In this document: one piece after another, positions 42,009-52,178 of the stretch
Numbering within the stretch: the first letter of the stretch is position 1
How the letters are laid out: each line of letters begins with the position of its first letter
Assembly: GCA_040007095.1 (NCBI GenBank)
Contig: JBDTVS010000192.1
Coordinates: forward strand, 1 to 64,000
Direction of reading: 5' to 3'
DNA: 64,000 nucleotides
DNA from: JBDTVS01 sp040007095
Lineage (GTDB): Bacteria; Acidobacteriota; Vicinamibacteria; Vicinamibacterales; CAVVIG01
The notes under the pieces: model-generated
What the model was told of the DNA's origin: nothing
The model's database searches: none
What the model saw: only the letters and a program-made list of their open reading frames with translations
Position numbers and translations under genes: made by a program

Positions 42009-43034
42009 TTAGTTGGGGTAGGTCGAAATCCAACTTTGGAGTGTGTTGTAGACCGTGCTGGTCAGCCTGGTGCCGCAGTTCTGCGTCGAGGAGCCGGTCG
42101 TATGGATCCCGCGGACGTAGACTCCGCCGCCATCGGCGATGCCGCTTCCGCTCTGGCCGCCAGCGGTGTCGATCTGGTAGCACAGCCTATACGAACCGCT
42201 GGTCGAGACTGCGCCGGAGGCCGTCCACATCGTGCCGAAGGGTTTGTCGCCAGGATAGCCGGTGATCGTGTGCGTTCCACCGGAGTAAACGCCCCAGCCG
42301 GAATTCCCGCCGTGGGGAGGCGCGCTGAGCACAATCATCGCGTAGTCGTAATTGCGGTCGGCGTTGTTGTGCCATGCGGAAGTGGTGATGGCGCGCGACC
42401 ACGACTTCGTTCCCCACGGTTGGTAGTTGCCGTTCTGGGCCACGGTGAAATTCAGGCTCGAGTACCAGGTGCCGGCACCGTTGGACACACAATGTCCGGC
42501 CGTCAGGACGTGTTTCGGCGAGATCAGCGTTCCGGTGCAGCCGACGGCGATCCGCCCGATATGCCAGAACGGGGAAGCCACGGTATTGGTCACCTGCACT
42601 CTTTGATCGGTGCCTTGGACGATTTCCGGAATGGGTATCGAGAAATTCCCCAACTGCGCCCCAGTTGCCGTGCGCGCGGCGAGCGTCGGCGCGGTGCCCC
42701 CGGTGGTCGCGAGGCGGCCGATGGCTTCAAGGTTCTTGAGCGCCGACTCGAAAATCGCGACGTCTCTCGACTCCATCTTGGATTCAAACAGATTGCCGCT
42801 CGGTGTCACCGCCACCGCAGTGAGTCCAGCGACCCGGCGTTGAATGTCGTTTTCGACCTTGAGGGCGGTAAACCTGTCGTCGTCCGTTTCCGGGATGACG
42901 TTCGTGACCAGGTTGTCGCCATAGATGAACGCCGCCCGTCCCGTCTGCCTCCCGAACGAGAAGCTCCCCTGGGCGGCATAGGTTATCGGCGCCATCGACA
43001 GGACCACCAACCACAACGCTGCTAATTTCCTCAT
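42009..43034 (-). CDS. Secreted V8/glutamyl-endopeptidase-like serine protease
   Basis: A 341-residue protein with a signal peptide ending near TYAAQ and a propeptide of about 130 residues, then a trypsin-fold domain. The triad is visible: His in LTAGHCVSN, Asp in NYDYAMIVL, Ser in TAGGQSGSG. The TAGGQSGSG loop and GCTGTLIS are typical of V8-like glutamyl endopeptidases (S1B). CAAGGAG precedes the ATG at good spacing. It is probably an extracellular scavenging protease; no inhibitor or partner gene is adjacent. Confidence 0.9.
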   Translation of the reverse strand: MRKLAALWLVVLSMAPITYAAQGSFSFGRQTGRAAFIYGDNLVTNVIPETDDDRFTALKVENDIQRRVAGLTAVAVTPSGNLFESKMESRDVAIFESALKNLEAIGRLATTGGTAPTLAARTATGAQLGNFSIPIPEIVQGTDQRVQVTNTVASPFWHIGRIAVGCTGTLISPKHVLTAGHCVSNGAGTWYSSLNFTVAQNGNYQPWGTKSWSRAITTSAWHNNADRNYDYAMIVLSAPPHGGNSGWGVYSGGTHTITGYPGDKPFGTMWTASGAVSTSGSYRLCYQIDTAGGQSGSGIADGGGVYVRGIHTTGSSTQNCGTRLTSTVYNTLQSWISTYPN

Positions 43035-43189
43035 ACGAACTCCTTGACGATCAGACGTTGACCGACGCATCACCAGGTGCTGGCGAGGCGTTTACGAAAG
43101 CTTGACGATTCACAGTTGAGACAACGTCTGCTCTGCTCGATTGGAACAGCGTGCGCGTCGGCGGGCCGGTTGGGGAAACGAGGGGGGAT

Positions 43190-43309
43190 TGGGTCGTTGA
43201 TCTCGAGTGCGGTGCAGACCTATAACCAGACGTCGGCGCGCGGTGGCTCACGCCGAGGTTGGCGTTGCCCGCGCGCGCCGCCAACCTCGGCCTGCAGCTC
43301 GATTTCTAG
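43190..43309 (+). pseudogene. Frameshifted 3'-end relic of a TonB-dependent receptor
   Basis: The plus strand reads ISSAVQTYNQTSA in one frame, then ARWLTPRLALPARAANLG followed by LQLDF and a TAG stop in another. Together this matches the C-terminus of the receptors here (for example SVTLTYNSTYGTTWLRPTSF ending in an aromatic residue). One frameshift separates the halves, and nothing upstream is receptor-like. The rest of 43035-43373 has no gene. Confidence 0.7.
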
Positions 43310-43373
43310 ACGGAGGGTGGATCGAGGTCCTGTGTCGAGCGCACATCGCCCCGCAGGCGCGACACCAGGCAAT

Positions 43374-44360
43374 TCACCGCCCGGCAAGCCGCCGCGCTTC
43401 GCTGACCACGCTGGTGTCGATGAAGGCCCGGAGCCGCTCCCTGGGCAGAGGCTCGCGCTGCTGCCCTTTCGCGATCCACGTCTCTTCTTCAGTCAGGACG
43501 TCCAGCATGTCACCGGGCATGGCCGCCGGAAATGCCTGGAACGGCCAACTGCGCGTGACCGTATCCTCGGTCTGCTTGATCATCCTTGCCACGAGCGGGA
43601 TCACGTCGCGGGGGCGCATCCGCACCGTGTCGTTGGCCACGATGAGCGCGCGCACGAACTCCACCAGCTCCCGTCGCCGCTTCGGATCGTTCAACACCTC
43701 GGTCGTCGTATACAGACTGAACAGCTCCCGGTAGGCCTTGTTGTCCTGAAATACGGTCGCATCGTTGCCGAGCGCCTCCAGGGCCTGTTGGCCTTGCGGC
43801 TCCCACATCGAGATCGCGTCGGCCTCGCGTCTGGCGATGGCCGCCACCATGTCGTTCGCCGCGACGGTCACGAGTGTCACGTCGGCTTCCTGAAGACGAG
43901 CCTTGGCCAGCATCTTCACCAGGTGGTAATGCGCCGAGGTGTTGCGGGGCGTGATGATCTTCTTGCCGCGAAGATCCGCGAGGGTGTTGATGCCGGCGGA
44001 CTTGCGCGCGATGACGCGGTACAGACCCTCGGCGACCGTCAACAGCACGCGGACATTCGGATTGGCGGCGGTCACCAGCAGCATCTGCGTCTCGGCATTG
44101 GTGCCCGCATGGGCGCTGCCATTGACGACATTGCGGATGCCTCCGCTGATCACGTTGAAGCCCGCACCAGCCGGCCCTTCGTCGGCCAGGAAGATCGGCG
44201 CGGTCTCGATCGTGGTCATGTTGACGGCGACTGTAAATGGATCGCTCGGGCCAAGACGCTGTGGCGGCGGCGGGGCCTGGCCGCCCTGGCCCGCCATGCC
44301 GATCGGCGCCAGGCCAAGGGTTGCGATGAGCCAGAAACGTATCGTGACGGCACTTTTCAT
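43374..44360 (-). CDS. Periplasmic substrate-binding protein, SsuA/NMT1-like
   Basis: A 328-residue protein with a signal peptide (ends near MAGQ) and a type II periplasmic-binding fold of the NMT1/ThiY/SsuA group: VNMTTIETAPIFLADE, INTLADLRGKKIITPRNTSA and AIARREADAISMWEPQGQQA. Relatives deliver sulfonates, nitrate or thiamine precursors to ABC permeases, but no permease or ATPase gene is adjacent, so it is either an orphan or used as a receptor or sensor. It lies just downstream of a receptor gene on the same strand (53-base gap). Confidence 0.82.
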   Translation of the reverse strand: MKSAVTIRFWLIATLGLAPIGMAGQGGQAPPPPQRLGPSDPFTVAVNMTTIETAPIFLADEGPAGAGFNVISGGIRNVVNGSAHAGTNAETQMLLVTAANPNVRVLLTVAEGLYRVIARKSAGINTLADLRGKKIITPRNTSAHYHLVKMLAKARLQEADVTLVTVAANDMVAAIARREADAISMWEPQGQQALEALGNDATVFQDNKAYRELFSLYTTTEVLNDPKRRRELVEFVRALIVANDTVRMRPRDVIPLVARMIKQTEDTVTRSWPFQAFPAAMPGDMLDVLTEEETWIAKGQQREPLPRERLRAFIDTSVVSEARRLAGR

Positions 44361-44413
44361 TGAAATCGCTCCGGTAACGCGGGACGGCGGCCATCACCGC
44401 ACAGGTAGACGCC

Positions 44414-47400
44414 TTAGAAATCGAACTGCACGCCGATCTTCGCAAAACGGGCCGGCAAGATCTGGGTTGGCTGTCCCCACAACGCCGGAGTGGTCACGCT
44501 GTAGGTCGTGCTGAACGTCTGGCCGGTACTCGAGTTCAGCGCATTGTAGATGTCGACACCGACATTCAACCGTCGCCGGCCGAACTTGACGATCTTCCCA
44601 ACGCGCAGATCGACGATGGTGATCTGGTCGAAGAACGACTCATTGGTCTCGAACAGGTTGATGCCAATTGTCTGGACACTGCCCGAGGGGGCTCGGCCCA
44701 ACGTCTGCGCGATTTCCGTCGCCGGCACCTGCAGGACTGCCGACTTCGCCGGTCCATTTCTGCTGGTGAGCGTCCCGGCGACCTGGACGTCGATTCTCGG
44801 AATGGTGTAGGTCCCCAGGCCTTTGTACTCGGACAGAACGGGTGTTACCGTCCTGCAATTGCGCCGGCTCGGGCCCTCAGGAATCCCCGTCCCGTAATAG
44901 CCGTTTTCCACATAGGTACACCAATCGTCGCCGGCGGTTGAAAGTACGGCGCCACCGCGCAGCGTCAACCCGCTTTTGAATCGTGCGTTGACGTTGAGGT
45001 CCACGCCATTCCACCAATTCTTTCGATCGATCCCGGGAATGTTGTCCTCGAGGATGGTCTGGTTGTTGATTTGCCCGAACTTTTGCGGCGAAACGTTCCA
45101 CAGGTCGCCGATCACGCGGCCGCTCGCAACGCCCAGCGCCGGGTCGACCGGAGCGGTGATGGAATAGACATCGAAATCGGACGGGGCGTTGAGCGTGTTC
45201 TTGATCAGCGTCCACTTATCGATCCAGCGGCGGTGCCAACCGACTTCGACGGACATGCCCGATAGAATCTGGCGCTGAACGGACGCGCCCAGCTCCCAGT
45301 CCATGGGCCTGGTGTACCAGCCCTTGAACATGTCCGGGTCGTAGGTGGTGCTGAACACCTGGGTCCCAAAGGTGTTGTTGTTCCAGGCTCCGCACACATC
45401 CCGGCCGCTGGCGCTGAGGTTCTGACTGGCGGGATTCAACAGGTCGCAGTCAGGCACGAAGTTCCCGTTCGAGTCCGCCCACGACCGGCCGACGGTGGTC
45501 TGAATGCGGCTGAGGGGATTCCCCAGCGTCCATCGGCCGTCGCTCGACGCCGAGTCCGTGTAGCGGCCGGCGTTGAACTTCACCGACGTCTTCCCGTCTC
45601 CCGACAGATCGTAGGTCACTCCGACGCGGGGATTGATGTCGTGAAATCCGGTGATTCCCCCCTCGGTGTCGGTCGGAAAGTCGAATACGGCCGGATGGAA
45701 CCGGCTGCCGCCAAACGTCTGACCTGGATAGATGCTGGTCGCGTTGTCATACCGGGCGGCCGCCTGCAGCGTCAGGCGCCCGAGCGTCCACTGCTCCTGT
45801 ACATATGCCGACTGGCTGAAAGCTCGTGAGCGGTACTGGATCGGGTTGGCCCCGACCATGGTGAGCGACTGCGGAACGCCATTGCGGAAGGTATAAGAAA
45901 TATCCCTGGTGTTGGTGAAGTTTCTGTTGTCCTGCACCTGCACGAAGCCCGTGTAGCCCACCTTGAAGTTGTGGGCGCCCGTCACGTACGCCGCCGATGC
46001 TTTCCAGCGCGGGACCGACGCATGGTTCTCCTGCCAGTTCATCGATCGGTAGGTGACCGATTGAATCCCGCTCTGGATGCCCGTGTCGGTCACGCGAACG
46101 AGGTCGCGCGTCAGGTTCCCGTCGCGCTCGCGTCCGCCGTAATCGTAGGCGCTGGTCGAAAACGCGACGTCCAAAAGAAGACGCTGTGTCGCTGGCGACT
46201 GCCAGCCCACCTGGACCAGATGTTGTGGATAGGCATCGGACGTCCCGGCGGCCTCGGGTGATGTGGTGGCGGAGCCCCCGCCTTTGTGGTTGTCTTTGAG
46301 CGTCTGCTCGTCGACGTAGAGGTTGACCTTCTGGCGCGACGTCGCCTGCCACGTCACGCGCAGATTCGTCGCGTTGGTGGTCGAGTCGTTGAAGGCCGGA
46401 CGGCTCTCGTCAGCCTCGAACAGCCAACTCGCGGTGCCGGCATTCTTGTTGTACAGCATCACGGGCACTTTCTTTTCGGTGGCCTTGGTCCGGCCGCTCC
46501 AGAAGAACCACAGCCGATCTTTCTTGATCGGTCCGCCGAACGATCCCGTCACGTCGTGCGTGGTGATCAGGTCTTCGGTCGCCACTCTCGATCCCTGGGC
46601 CTTCAAGGCGTCGGTCAGGTTGCTGCCCTGCATGCCTCCGTTGGCGAAATTGAAGAAGAAGGCCCCATTGGGGGTGTTCCCGCCGGATCGCGGGATGACG
46701 TTGATCACCGGCCCGCCCGACTCCGCCTCGCCCAATGCACCAGAGGTCGTGACCGCGAGTTCGGCGGCGTTACCCATGTCCGGCTGAAAGTAGCTCGTTC
46801 CGCCCCCGCCGGAATTGGCCCCCGCCCCTCCCGTCGGCCCTCCGACGTTCATGCCGTCGACCAGCAAGCGGCCATCGTCGTTCCGGCCCCCGTGGGCGGA
46901 AAAGTTATTCACCTCGGCTCCTCCCCTGAGGCCGCCGACATCCAACGTACCTGTGACGGCCATCCCTGGAATGAGGATCGCCACGTTCTGGACGTTGCGT
47001 GCCGTCGGGAGCTCGGCGATGAGGGAGCCTCGGATGACGTCCTGGCGGACGGCGCTCTGGACGTCGACGATCGGTGTCTCGCCTCGTATGGTGACCGTCT
47101 CCGAAATGGTGCCCACCCGCAACTCGACGTTCACGGCGGCTGTGAAGCTGCCCGCGAGCTCGATGCCCTCACGAACGACGGTCGCGAACCCCTGCAGCGC
47201 AAAACTCACGTTGTAGCGTCCCGGCTGCAGATCGACGATGCGGTACTGCCCGGTCCCGTCGGTGACGACGGTTCGCGCCTTCTCGATGAGCGCGGCGCTT
47301 GTCGCTTCTACCGTCACTCCCGGTAACACGGCGCCCGAGGTGTCTCTGACGGTTCCCGTCACAGACGCTTGCGCAAAGGCGAGGGTCGGCGCGAACACCA

Positions 47401-47443
47401 GCACCGCCGCGACAATCGGCGTCGTAATGACACTCTTCGACAT
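44414..47443 (-). CDS. TonB-dependent receptor, Oar-like (receptor 4)
   Basis: A 1009-residue protein with a signal peptide (ends near AFAQ, residue 25), a regulatory-like domain (ASVTGTVRDTSGAVLPGVTV), a plug (TPIVDVQSAVRQDVIRGSLI) and a barrel ending FAKIGVQFDF. The C-terminal WGQPTQILPARF is the best match for the relic at 5995. The ribosome site is weak. The binding-protein gene at 43374 follows in the same direction and may be co-transcribed. Confidence 0.93.
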   Translation of the reverse strand: MSKSVITTPIVAAVLVFAPTLAFAQASVTGTVRDTSGAVLPGVTVEATSAALIEKARTVVTDGTGQYRIVDLQPGRYNVSFALQGFATVVREGIELAGSFTAAVNVELRVGTISETVTIRGETPIVDVQSAVRQDVIRGSLIAELPTARNVQNVAILIPGMAVTGTLDVGGLRGGAEVNNFSAHGGRNDDGRLLVDGMNVGGPTGGAGANSGGGGTSYFQPDMGNAAELAVTTSGALGEAESGGPVINVIPRSGGNTPNGAFFFNFANGGMQGSNLTDALKAQGSRVATEDLITTHDVTGSFGGPIKKDRLWFFWSGRTKATEKKVPVMLYNKNAGTASWLFEADESRPAFNDSTTNATNLRVTWQATSRQKVNLYVDEQTLKDNHKGGGSATTSPEAAGTSDAYPQHLVQVGWQSPATQRLLLDVAFSTSAYDYGGRERDGNLTRDLVRVTDTGIQSGIQSVTYRSMNWQENHASVPRWKASAAYVTGAHNFKVGYTGFVQVQDNRNFTNTRDISYTFRNGVPQSLTMVGANPIQYRSRAFSQSAYVQEQWTLGRLTLQAAARYDNATSIYPGQTFGGSRFHPAVFDFPTDTEGGITGFHDINPRVGVTYDLSGDGKTSVKFNAGRYTDSASSDGRWTLGNPLSRIQTTVGRSWADSNGNFVPDCDLLNPASQNLSASGRDVCGAWNNNTFGTQVFSTTYDPDMFKGWYTRPMDWELGASVQRQILSGMSVEVGWHRRWIDKWTLIKNTLNAPSDFDVYSITAPVDPALGVASGRVIGDLWNVSPQKFGQINNQTILEDNIPGIDRKNWWNGVDLNVNARFKSGLTLRGGAVLSTAGDDWCTYVENGYYGTGIPEGPSRRNCRTVTPVLSEYKGLGTYTIPRIDVQVAGTLTSRNGPAKSAVLQVPATEIAQTLGRAPSGSVQTIGINLFETNESFFDQITIVDLRVGKIVKFGRRRLNVGVDIYNALNSSTGQTFSTTYSVTTPALWGQPTQILPARFAKIGVQFDF

Positions 47444-47811
47444 GGTCTGATATCCCGGCTTTCAAGAGAGACGCGGTCGCCCGAGCCAGAACGATCCTGG
47501 ACTGGCGGGCACGACCCGGTGAACGGTAGTCGGCCAGGACGCGGAGGATCCTGATCGCCAGATGAACGACGGCCGCATTGTAGGTTAAAAAGTCGTAAAG
47601 TCCTCCTCCGCAGACACCGTCGGCAACCGCGCGAGTTTCTGGACGTGACCGGAAACGACGGCATGGAGGTGGATCGCCGTGGCAATCTCTATTCGACGAC
47701 CGGCGCCGGTTCTGGCGAGGTGCGAATCACATCGGCTGGGGGAAGCGGCGTGCCACATGCTCTTTCGCGTGCGGCTGAAACAGGCCAGGCATTCGGCCCG
47801 GACCAACGCCG

Positions 47812-47857
47812 TAGCGGGCTGCTGAAAAACGCAGCCCGAACTGAAAACTCAAAAGTT
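47812..47857 (+). repeat. Single arm of the GGCTGCTGAAA repeat (family G)
   Basis: TAGCGGGCTGCTGAAAAACG, then CAGCCCGAACTGAAAACTCA and AAAGTT, nearly identical to the arms at 15050 and 17495. No second arm is evident. It lies between two receptor genes; the rest of 47444-47955 holds no recognisable gene. Confidence 0.7.
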
Positions 47858-47955
47858 GGAGTGAGAGCTCGCGCGGAAGAAAAGTCGTGGCGAGAGCGGG
47901 AGTCCACCAGCAACTCGCGTCGCCATCGCCACAACTCGCGCCTAAAAGCGCTTGA

Positions 47956-50900
47956 CTACCAGGTAAGCTCCGCGCTGATTCGGACCAACCGTCCCGTGAG
48001 GATCGAATTCGCCTGCAGCCATGTCCCGCCGGGGCCGGCGTAGGTGTTGTTGTAGGTCAGCACCGGGTTGCTGTTCAGCGTGTTGTACAGATCGAGCGAC
48101 ACCATCGTGCGAGCGCCGCCGAATCGCAGCATTTTCGCGAAGCGGAAATCGAGCTGGTTGATCCGGTCGCCATACAGGCTTCCCGGTTCCACCAGGTTCA
48201 CGGTCACGTTCGTCACGTTCCCCGAAGGCACCCGCCCGAGAGATTGCGCGATCGTCGCCGCCGGAACGGCGTAGTTGGCGGACAGCAGGGCTCCGGGCTT
48301 GCTTTGAAAGATGGCGCTGACCTGCGCGTCAATCTTCTTGATGGTGTAGGTCCCCAGTCCACGCAGCTGCGTCAGCATCCCGTATGCGACATGACAATAC
48401 GGACTCGTCGGACTGACCGTCGAACCGACCAGGCCCGCGCCGATGGCGGTATTGACCTCGGGAAGATTGGCGCGAACGTCGCATGCGTCGGCGACGTTCT
48501 GTCCCGTGCTGGTGCCGCCCTGGAACGTGAACCCGCTTTGCGTTCGGAGGTTCACCGTCAGGTCGACGCCGTTGAAGTACTGATACTCCTTGCCGTACTT
48601 GCTCGCGAGCGTCTGCAGGTTGTTGACCTGGCCAGCCACCGCGGGACTGACATCGTAAAGCCCCGAGATCGTGTACCCACCCCCATTGGGCAGTCGTGGA
48701 TCCTGCGGCGCGACGACGCTGTAACTCCCCAAGTCGGATGCCTTCACCGCCAGGTTGTCGTTCAAGGTGAAGTTGTCGAACGTGCGCCGGTAATAGCCCA
48801 CCTCAACCGACATGCGCGGCAGCACCTGTTGCTGGAGCGAGAGGCCGAAGCTCCAATCGCCCGAGCGCACCCCCCATCCCGAGAGGAGATCCGGATCGTA
48901 GTTGCCGGTCAAGACCGGCTGTCCGAACGCCAGATTTGAGATCTGCCCGCAGAAGTCGCCGCCAGTCGCGCGGGCGTCGTTCGCCTGCGGATTCAGCAGA
49001 TCGCAATCCGGCTGGAAATTCCCATTGGCGTCGGTCCAGGTGCGCGTCACACCTGGCACTCCGAACGGACCGGTGCTGGTCGGAATACGCGTCGTCGGAT
49101 TGGTGTTCGCGTAATTGAGCTGCACGCCGACGCCTTCGAGATAGCGGCCGAAATTCATCTTGACCGCCGTCCTGCCGTTGCCGAAGACGTCGTAGGCCAG
49201 GCCCATTCTGGGCGTGATGTCCTTGTAGCTGTCGATGCCCTTGGTTTCCGGGAAGTTGTAAGCCACGGGCAGGAATCGGTCGGGCCCGATACTCTGTGCG
49301 GGGAACCAGCTGCTCGCGACGTCCCAGCGGAGCGCCCCCTGCAGCGTCAGCCGCCCCAGCGTCCAATTCTCCTGAGCAAACAGCGCGTGCCAGCCGGCGC
49401 GGGCGTTGTTGATCCACGGCGAAATGGTCTGCGTCAGCTGGTTCGGCACGCCATTGTTGACGCGATACCAGAGATCCGTCGAGTTGGTCGACCACGTCCG
49501 ATCGTCGGTCATCAGGGTGCCTTGATACCCGACCTTCATGCTGTGCGCCCCCGTGACGTACGACATTGTCCCTTTCCACGTATAGGACCCGGTGAGGTTT
49601 GCGCCGTAGTCTTGAGACCGGTAGACGATGCCCGGACGATTGCCGTTCGCGGCGCAGCCACCCGCACACTGTTCGGTGACCTTGATCAGATCGTGCGTGG
49701 GATTCGGGACGCGCTCGAAATTGCCCCAGCCGTAATACGTGCCCCCGAAGCCTGCCTCCAGCAGCAGCCGGTTGGTGAGCGGCGACGACCATGTCACCTG
49801 AGGCACTCGCAGCGGCAGCGTCTGGTTCGGGCCGTTCGCTTCGGGCGAGACGACCGCGGGTGTCGTGATCCCGATCGTGTTGCCGTCGCACTTACGGCAC
49901 ACCCACTGCTCGTCCCAGAACCCGCCAATCTTGTTGCGTTGGCTCACCTGCCAGGTCAGGCGTCCGCTGACGTTCTCCCACGTGCGATCGGAGAATCCCT
50001 GCTGGTTCAGATCCGGTGCGTAGAGCCATTTGCTGGGATCGCCCGCGTTCAGATTGACGAACTGATTGACGTTCGCGCGCGTGCTTCCCTGCGTCCGTGC
50101 GGTGACGAAGTACCAGATGCGATCCTTCTTGATCGGGCCGCCCGCGGCCGCGTTCAGGTCGTACACCTTGAGCAACGGCGTCGGCACGATGCCGGTTCCC
50201 GCGGTGTTGTCGGCCTGCAGGTTCTTGCCGCTGCCGCTGTAGAACAACGACCCCTGCAGCCCGTTGCCGCCGGTCTTCGGGACGATGTTCATCACCAGTC
50301 CGGCGGTTTCCGATTCGCCGAGGCCGCCAGACGTCGTGAACGAGATTTCCTGCGAGTTGCCGACGTCGACGGAGTAGCCAGGCGGCTGATTGCCTCCAGG
50401 CGGGTTGCCGACGTTGAGTCCGTCTACGGTCATGCGCCCTTCATTGTTCCGGCCGCCATGGATGGGGAATTGCGTGGTGGACGTGCCGGTTGCGACGTCG
50501 TTCGTATTGGTGGTGACGCCGGGGACGACGACGATGATGGCGTTGTAACTGCGAACCGTCGGGATGGCCTTGAGCACGTCGTTGCCCACCACTGTCTGGC
50601 GCCGCGCACTCTGGACGTCGACGATCGGGCTCTCGCCGGTGACGGTCACCGTCTCCGCCAGGCTGCCGACCTTCAACTCGCCGTTGATCGTCGCGGTGAA
50701 CGACCCGGTCAGCTCGACCCCTTCGCGCCTGGACGTGCTGAAACCCTGGAGCGTGAACGTCACCGTATAGCTGCCGGGCCGCAGGTCTTCAATGCGGTAC
50801 TGTCCCGTGCCGTCGGTGATCGCCGTTCGCACTTTTTCGATGAGCGCCGGACTGGCGGCCTCGACGGCAACCCCCGGGAGCACCGCTCCCGACGAGTCCT

Positions 50901-50994
50901 TCACCGAGCCCGCGATGACCGCCTGCGCGAACGCGGTCGAAGGGACCAACACCAGCCACGCGAAAAGCGTCAGCAGTCTCACAGTCGCCCGCAT
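47956..50994 (-). CDS. TonB-dependent receptor, Oar-like (receptor 5)
   Basis: A 1012-residue protein with a signal peptide (ends near AFAQ, residue 24), a regulatory-like domain (AGSVKDSSGAVLPGVAVE), a plug (SPIVDVQSARRQTVVGNDVL) and a barrel ending RISAELTW. The terminal Trp is acceptable for outer-membrane assembly. GAGGTAGCAC precedes the ATG. A loop contains paired Cys (WVCRKCDG, EQCAGGCAANG), possibly disulphides in extracellular loops. It is adjacent to receptor 4 in tandem, but the two are clearly diverged. Confidence 0.93.
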   Translation of the reverse strand: MRATVRLLTLFAWLVLVPSTAFAQAVIAGSVKDSSGAVLPGVAVEAASPALIEKVRTAITDGTGQYRIEDLRPGSYTVTFTLQGFSTSRREGVELTGSFTATINGELKVGSLAETVTVTGESPIVDVQSARRQTVVGNDVLKAIPTVRSYNAIIVVVPGVTTNTNDVATGTSTTQFPIHGGRNNEGRMTVDGLNVGNPPGGNQPPGYSVDVGNSQEISFTTSGGLGESETAGLVMNIVPKTGGNGLQGSLFYSGSGKNLQADNTAGTGIVPTPLLKVYDLNAAAGGPIKKDRIWYFVTARTQGSTRANVNQFVNLNAGDPSKWLYAPDLNQQGFSDRTWENVSGRLTWQVSQRNKIGGFWDEQWVCRKCDGNTIGITTPAVVSPEANGPNQTLPLRVPQVTWSSPLTNRLLLEAGFGGTYYGWGNFERVPNPTHDLIKVTEQCAGGCAANGNRPGIVYRSQDYGANLTGSYTWKGTMSYVTGAHSMKVGYQGTLMTDDRTWSTNSTDLWYRVNNGVPNQLTQTISPWINNARAGWHALFAQENWTLGRLTLQGALRWDVASSWFPAQSIGPDRFLPVAYNFPETKGIDSYKDITPRMGLAYDVFGNGRTAVKMNFGRYLEGVGVQLNYANTNPTTRIPTSTGPFGVPGVTRTWTDANGNFQPDCDLLNPQANDARATGGDFCGQISNLAFGQPVLTGNYDPDLLSGWGVRSGDWSFGLSLQQQVLPRMSVEVGYYRRTFDNFTLNDNLAVKASDLGSYSVVAPQDPRLPNGGGYTISGLYDVSPAVAGQVNNLQTLASKYGKEYQYFNGVDLTVNLRTQSGFTFQGGTSTGQNVADACDVRANLPEVNTAIGAGLVGSTVSPTSPYCHVAYGMLTQLRGLGTYTIKKIDAQVSAIFQSKPGALLSANYAVPAATIAQSLGRVPSGNVTNVTVNLVEPGSLYGDRINQLDFRFAKMLRFGGARTMVSLDLYNTLNSNPVLTYNNTYAGPGGTWLQANSILTGRLVRISAELTW

Positions 50995-51293
50995 GTGCTA
51001 CCTCACAATCGATGATTCACCGCCCCGGGGTTTTACGCTGATCGAAACGAACCCTGCCGTAAGACAATCGTTCGTGATGAATGCGAGAGGCCCGACTCCG
51101 TGCGATGTGGCGACACGCTATGCCAGGAGTCCTTCATAGTCAACATGCTTCGCGGTCAATTGCTGACGTCTCGACAGGTGTTATCCATGAATCCGAATCG
51201 TGGTCCGGCTCGTCCCAGACGCCGCTGATCTTGTTGCGGGGCGATGCCTACCCGGTGAAAGGCACGATGATGTTCTCCGACGTCGAGCGACCG
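50995..51293. other. Intergenic region without recognisable gene
   Basis: No conserved coding sequence is recognised on either strand. The part next to 50995 must carry the promoter of receptor 5; I see no convincing -35/-10 pair. Confidence 0.4.
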
Positions 51294-51854
51294 TCAGCGG
51301 CCGCTCGCGGGGGCTGGCGCGGGAGGTGTCAATCCGGTGCGAACCGCGTTGCGAATCGGCTTGATGGTCCGAAGGTACGCGTAAATGGCCTTGAGATCCT
51401 CGTCCTTCATGTTCTGATACACGTCGGTCGGCATCGGCGGGAGCAGTTGTATCCCCTCCGGTTTCTTCCCGGTGCGCATCGTCTGAATGAACTTGGCTTC
51501 GTTGTAGCGGGTCCCCAGTCCAGTCGCCGGATCGGGCGTCAGATTCGACGCCACGCTCTGGCCCCACCCGCCCGTCCACGCGGTCAGATCCTCGGACGCG
51601 TGCACTTCACCCTCCGCTTTCGACGGCACCTTGGTCGTCAGAGGCCGGCCCGAGAGCATCCGCTCGGGATCGGGCTTCATGCCGACCAGCTTCGGGGAGT
51701 GACAATCATGGCAACCGGTGATCCCCACGAGGTACTGGCCGCGCTCGACGCTGCTCTGGGATGCGGGCGGCGCCTGAGCGCCCAGCCGCAGCGCCGGAAC
51801 GATGACAACCGAGAGAGCCAACTCGGCCAACGTGTAGGCGAACAACTTCTTCAT
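51294..51854 (-). CDS. Exported monohaem cytochrome c
   Basis: A 186-residue protein with a signal peptide (ends near GAQA) and one haem-binding motif, GCHDCHSPK, soon after. The likely axial Met lies in LLPPMPTDVYQNM. The C-terminal helix DEDLKAIYAYLRTIKPI is typical of class I c-type cytochromes that accompany dehydrogenases. It could accept electrons from the periplasmic PQQ or molybdenum enzymes encoded in this window, though none is adjacent. GGGAGG stands before the ATG; the frame is open upstream but lacks a signal. Confidence 0.88.
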   Translation of the reverse strand: MKKLFAYTLAELALSVVIVPALRLGAQAPPASQSSVERGQYLVGITGCHDCHSPKLVGMKPDPERMLSGRPLTTKVPSKAEGEVHASEDLTAWTGGWGQSVASNLTPDPATGLGTRYNEAKFIQTMRTGKKPEGIQLLPPMPTDVYQNMKDEDLKAIYAYLRTIKPIRNAVRTGLTPPAPAPASGR

Positions 51855-52060
51855 CAAAGCCTCCCGGAAAATCGGTGTCTGGGTTCGATTGTGCCGGGAA
51901 CGTATCGTTCTGGGGCGTGCACTGTCAACGGTCAATGTGCAGTCCAGCGGCACGTTCGTCGACTGTGAAGGAATTCTGTCGGGATCCCACGGTGGGGCGG
52001 ATTGCATGACCGCCGATTTGTCGTTCGAGCGCCGGCGTTTCTCCTATAATCCGTCCCGTG

Positions 52061-52138
52061 CGGTCACGCAAAGACGTGTAGAGATTCTTATTGTGTTCTG
52101 CGTGTTTTCGCGCTTCGTGGTTGCATTTTGCGTCTCGA
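52061..52138. repeat. CACGAAG-type palindromic repeat (family C, diverged)
   Basis: The right arm is clear: TTCTGCGTGTTTTCGCGCTT then CGTGGTTGCATTTTGC, matching the right arm at 11347. The left arm (GTCACGCAAAGACGTGTAGAG) is diverged. It lies directly upstream of the gene at 52179 and may include part of its leader. Confidence 0.6.
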
Positions 52139-52178
52139 AATCAGTAGGACCGTGCGACAGCCGTTCTGGAGGACTTCG

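Noticed and set aside
51081..51290. Plus-strand coding-like stretch (TPLILLRGDAYPVKGTMMF) upstream of the cytochrome gene
   Set aside because: Short, without start or recognisable family; could not be supported as a gene relic.
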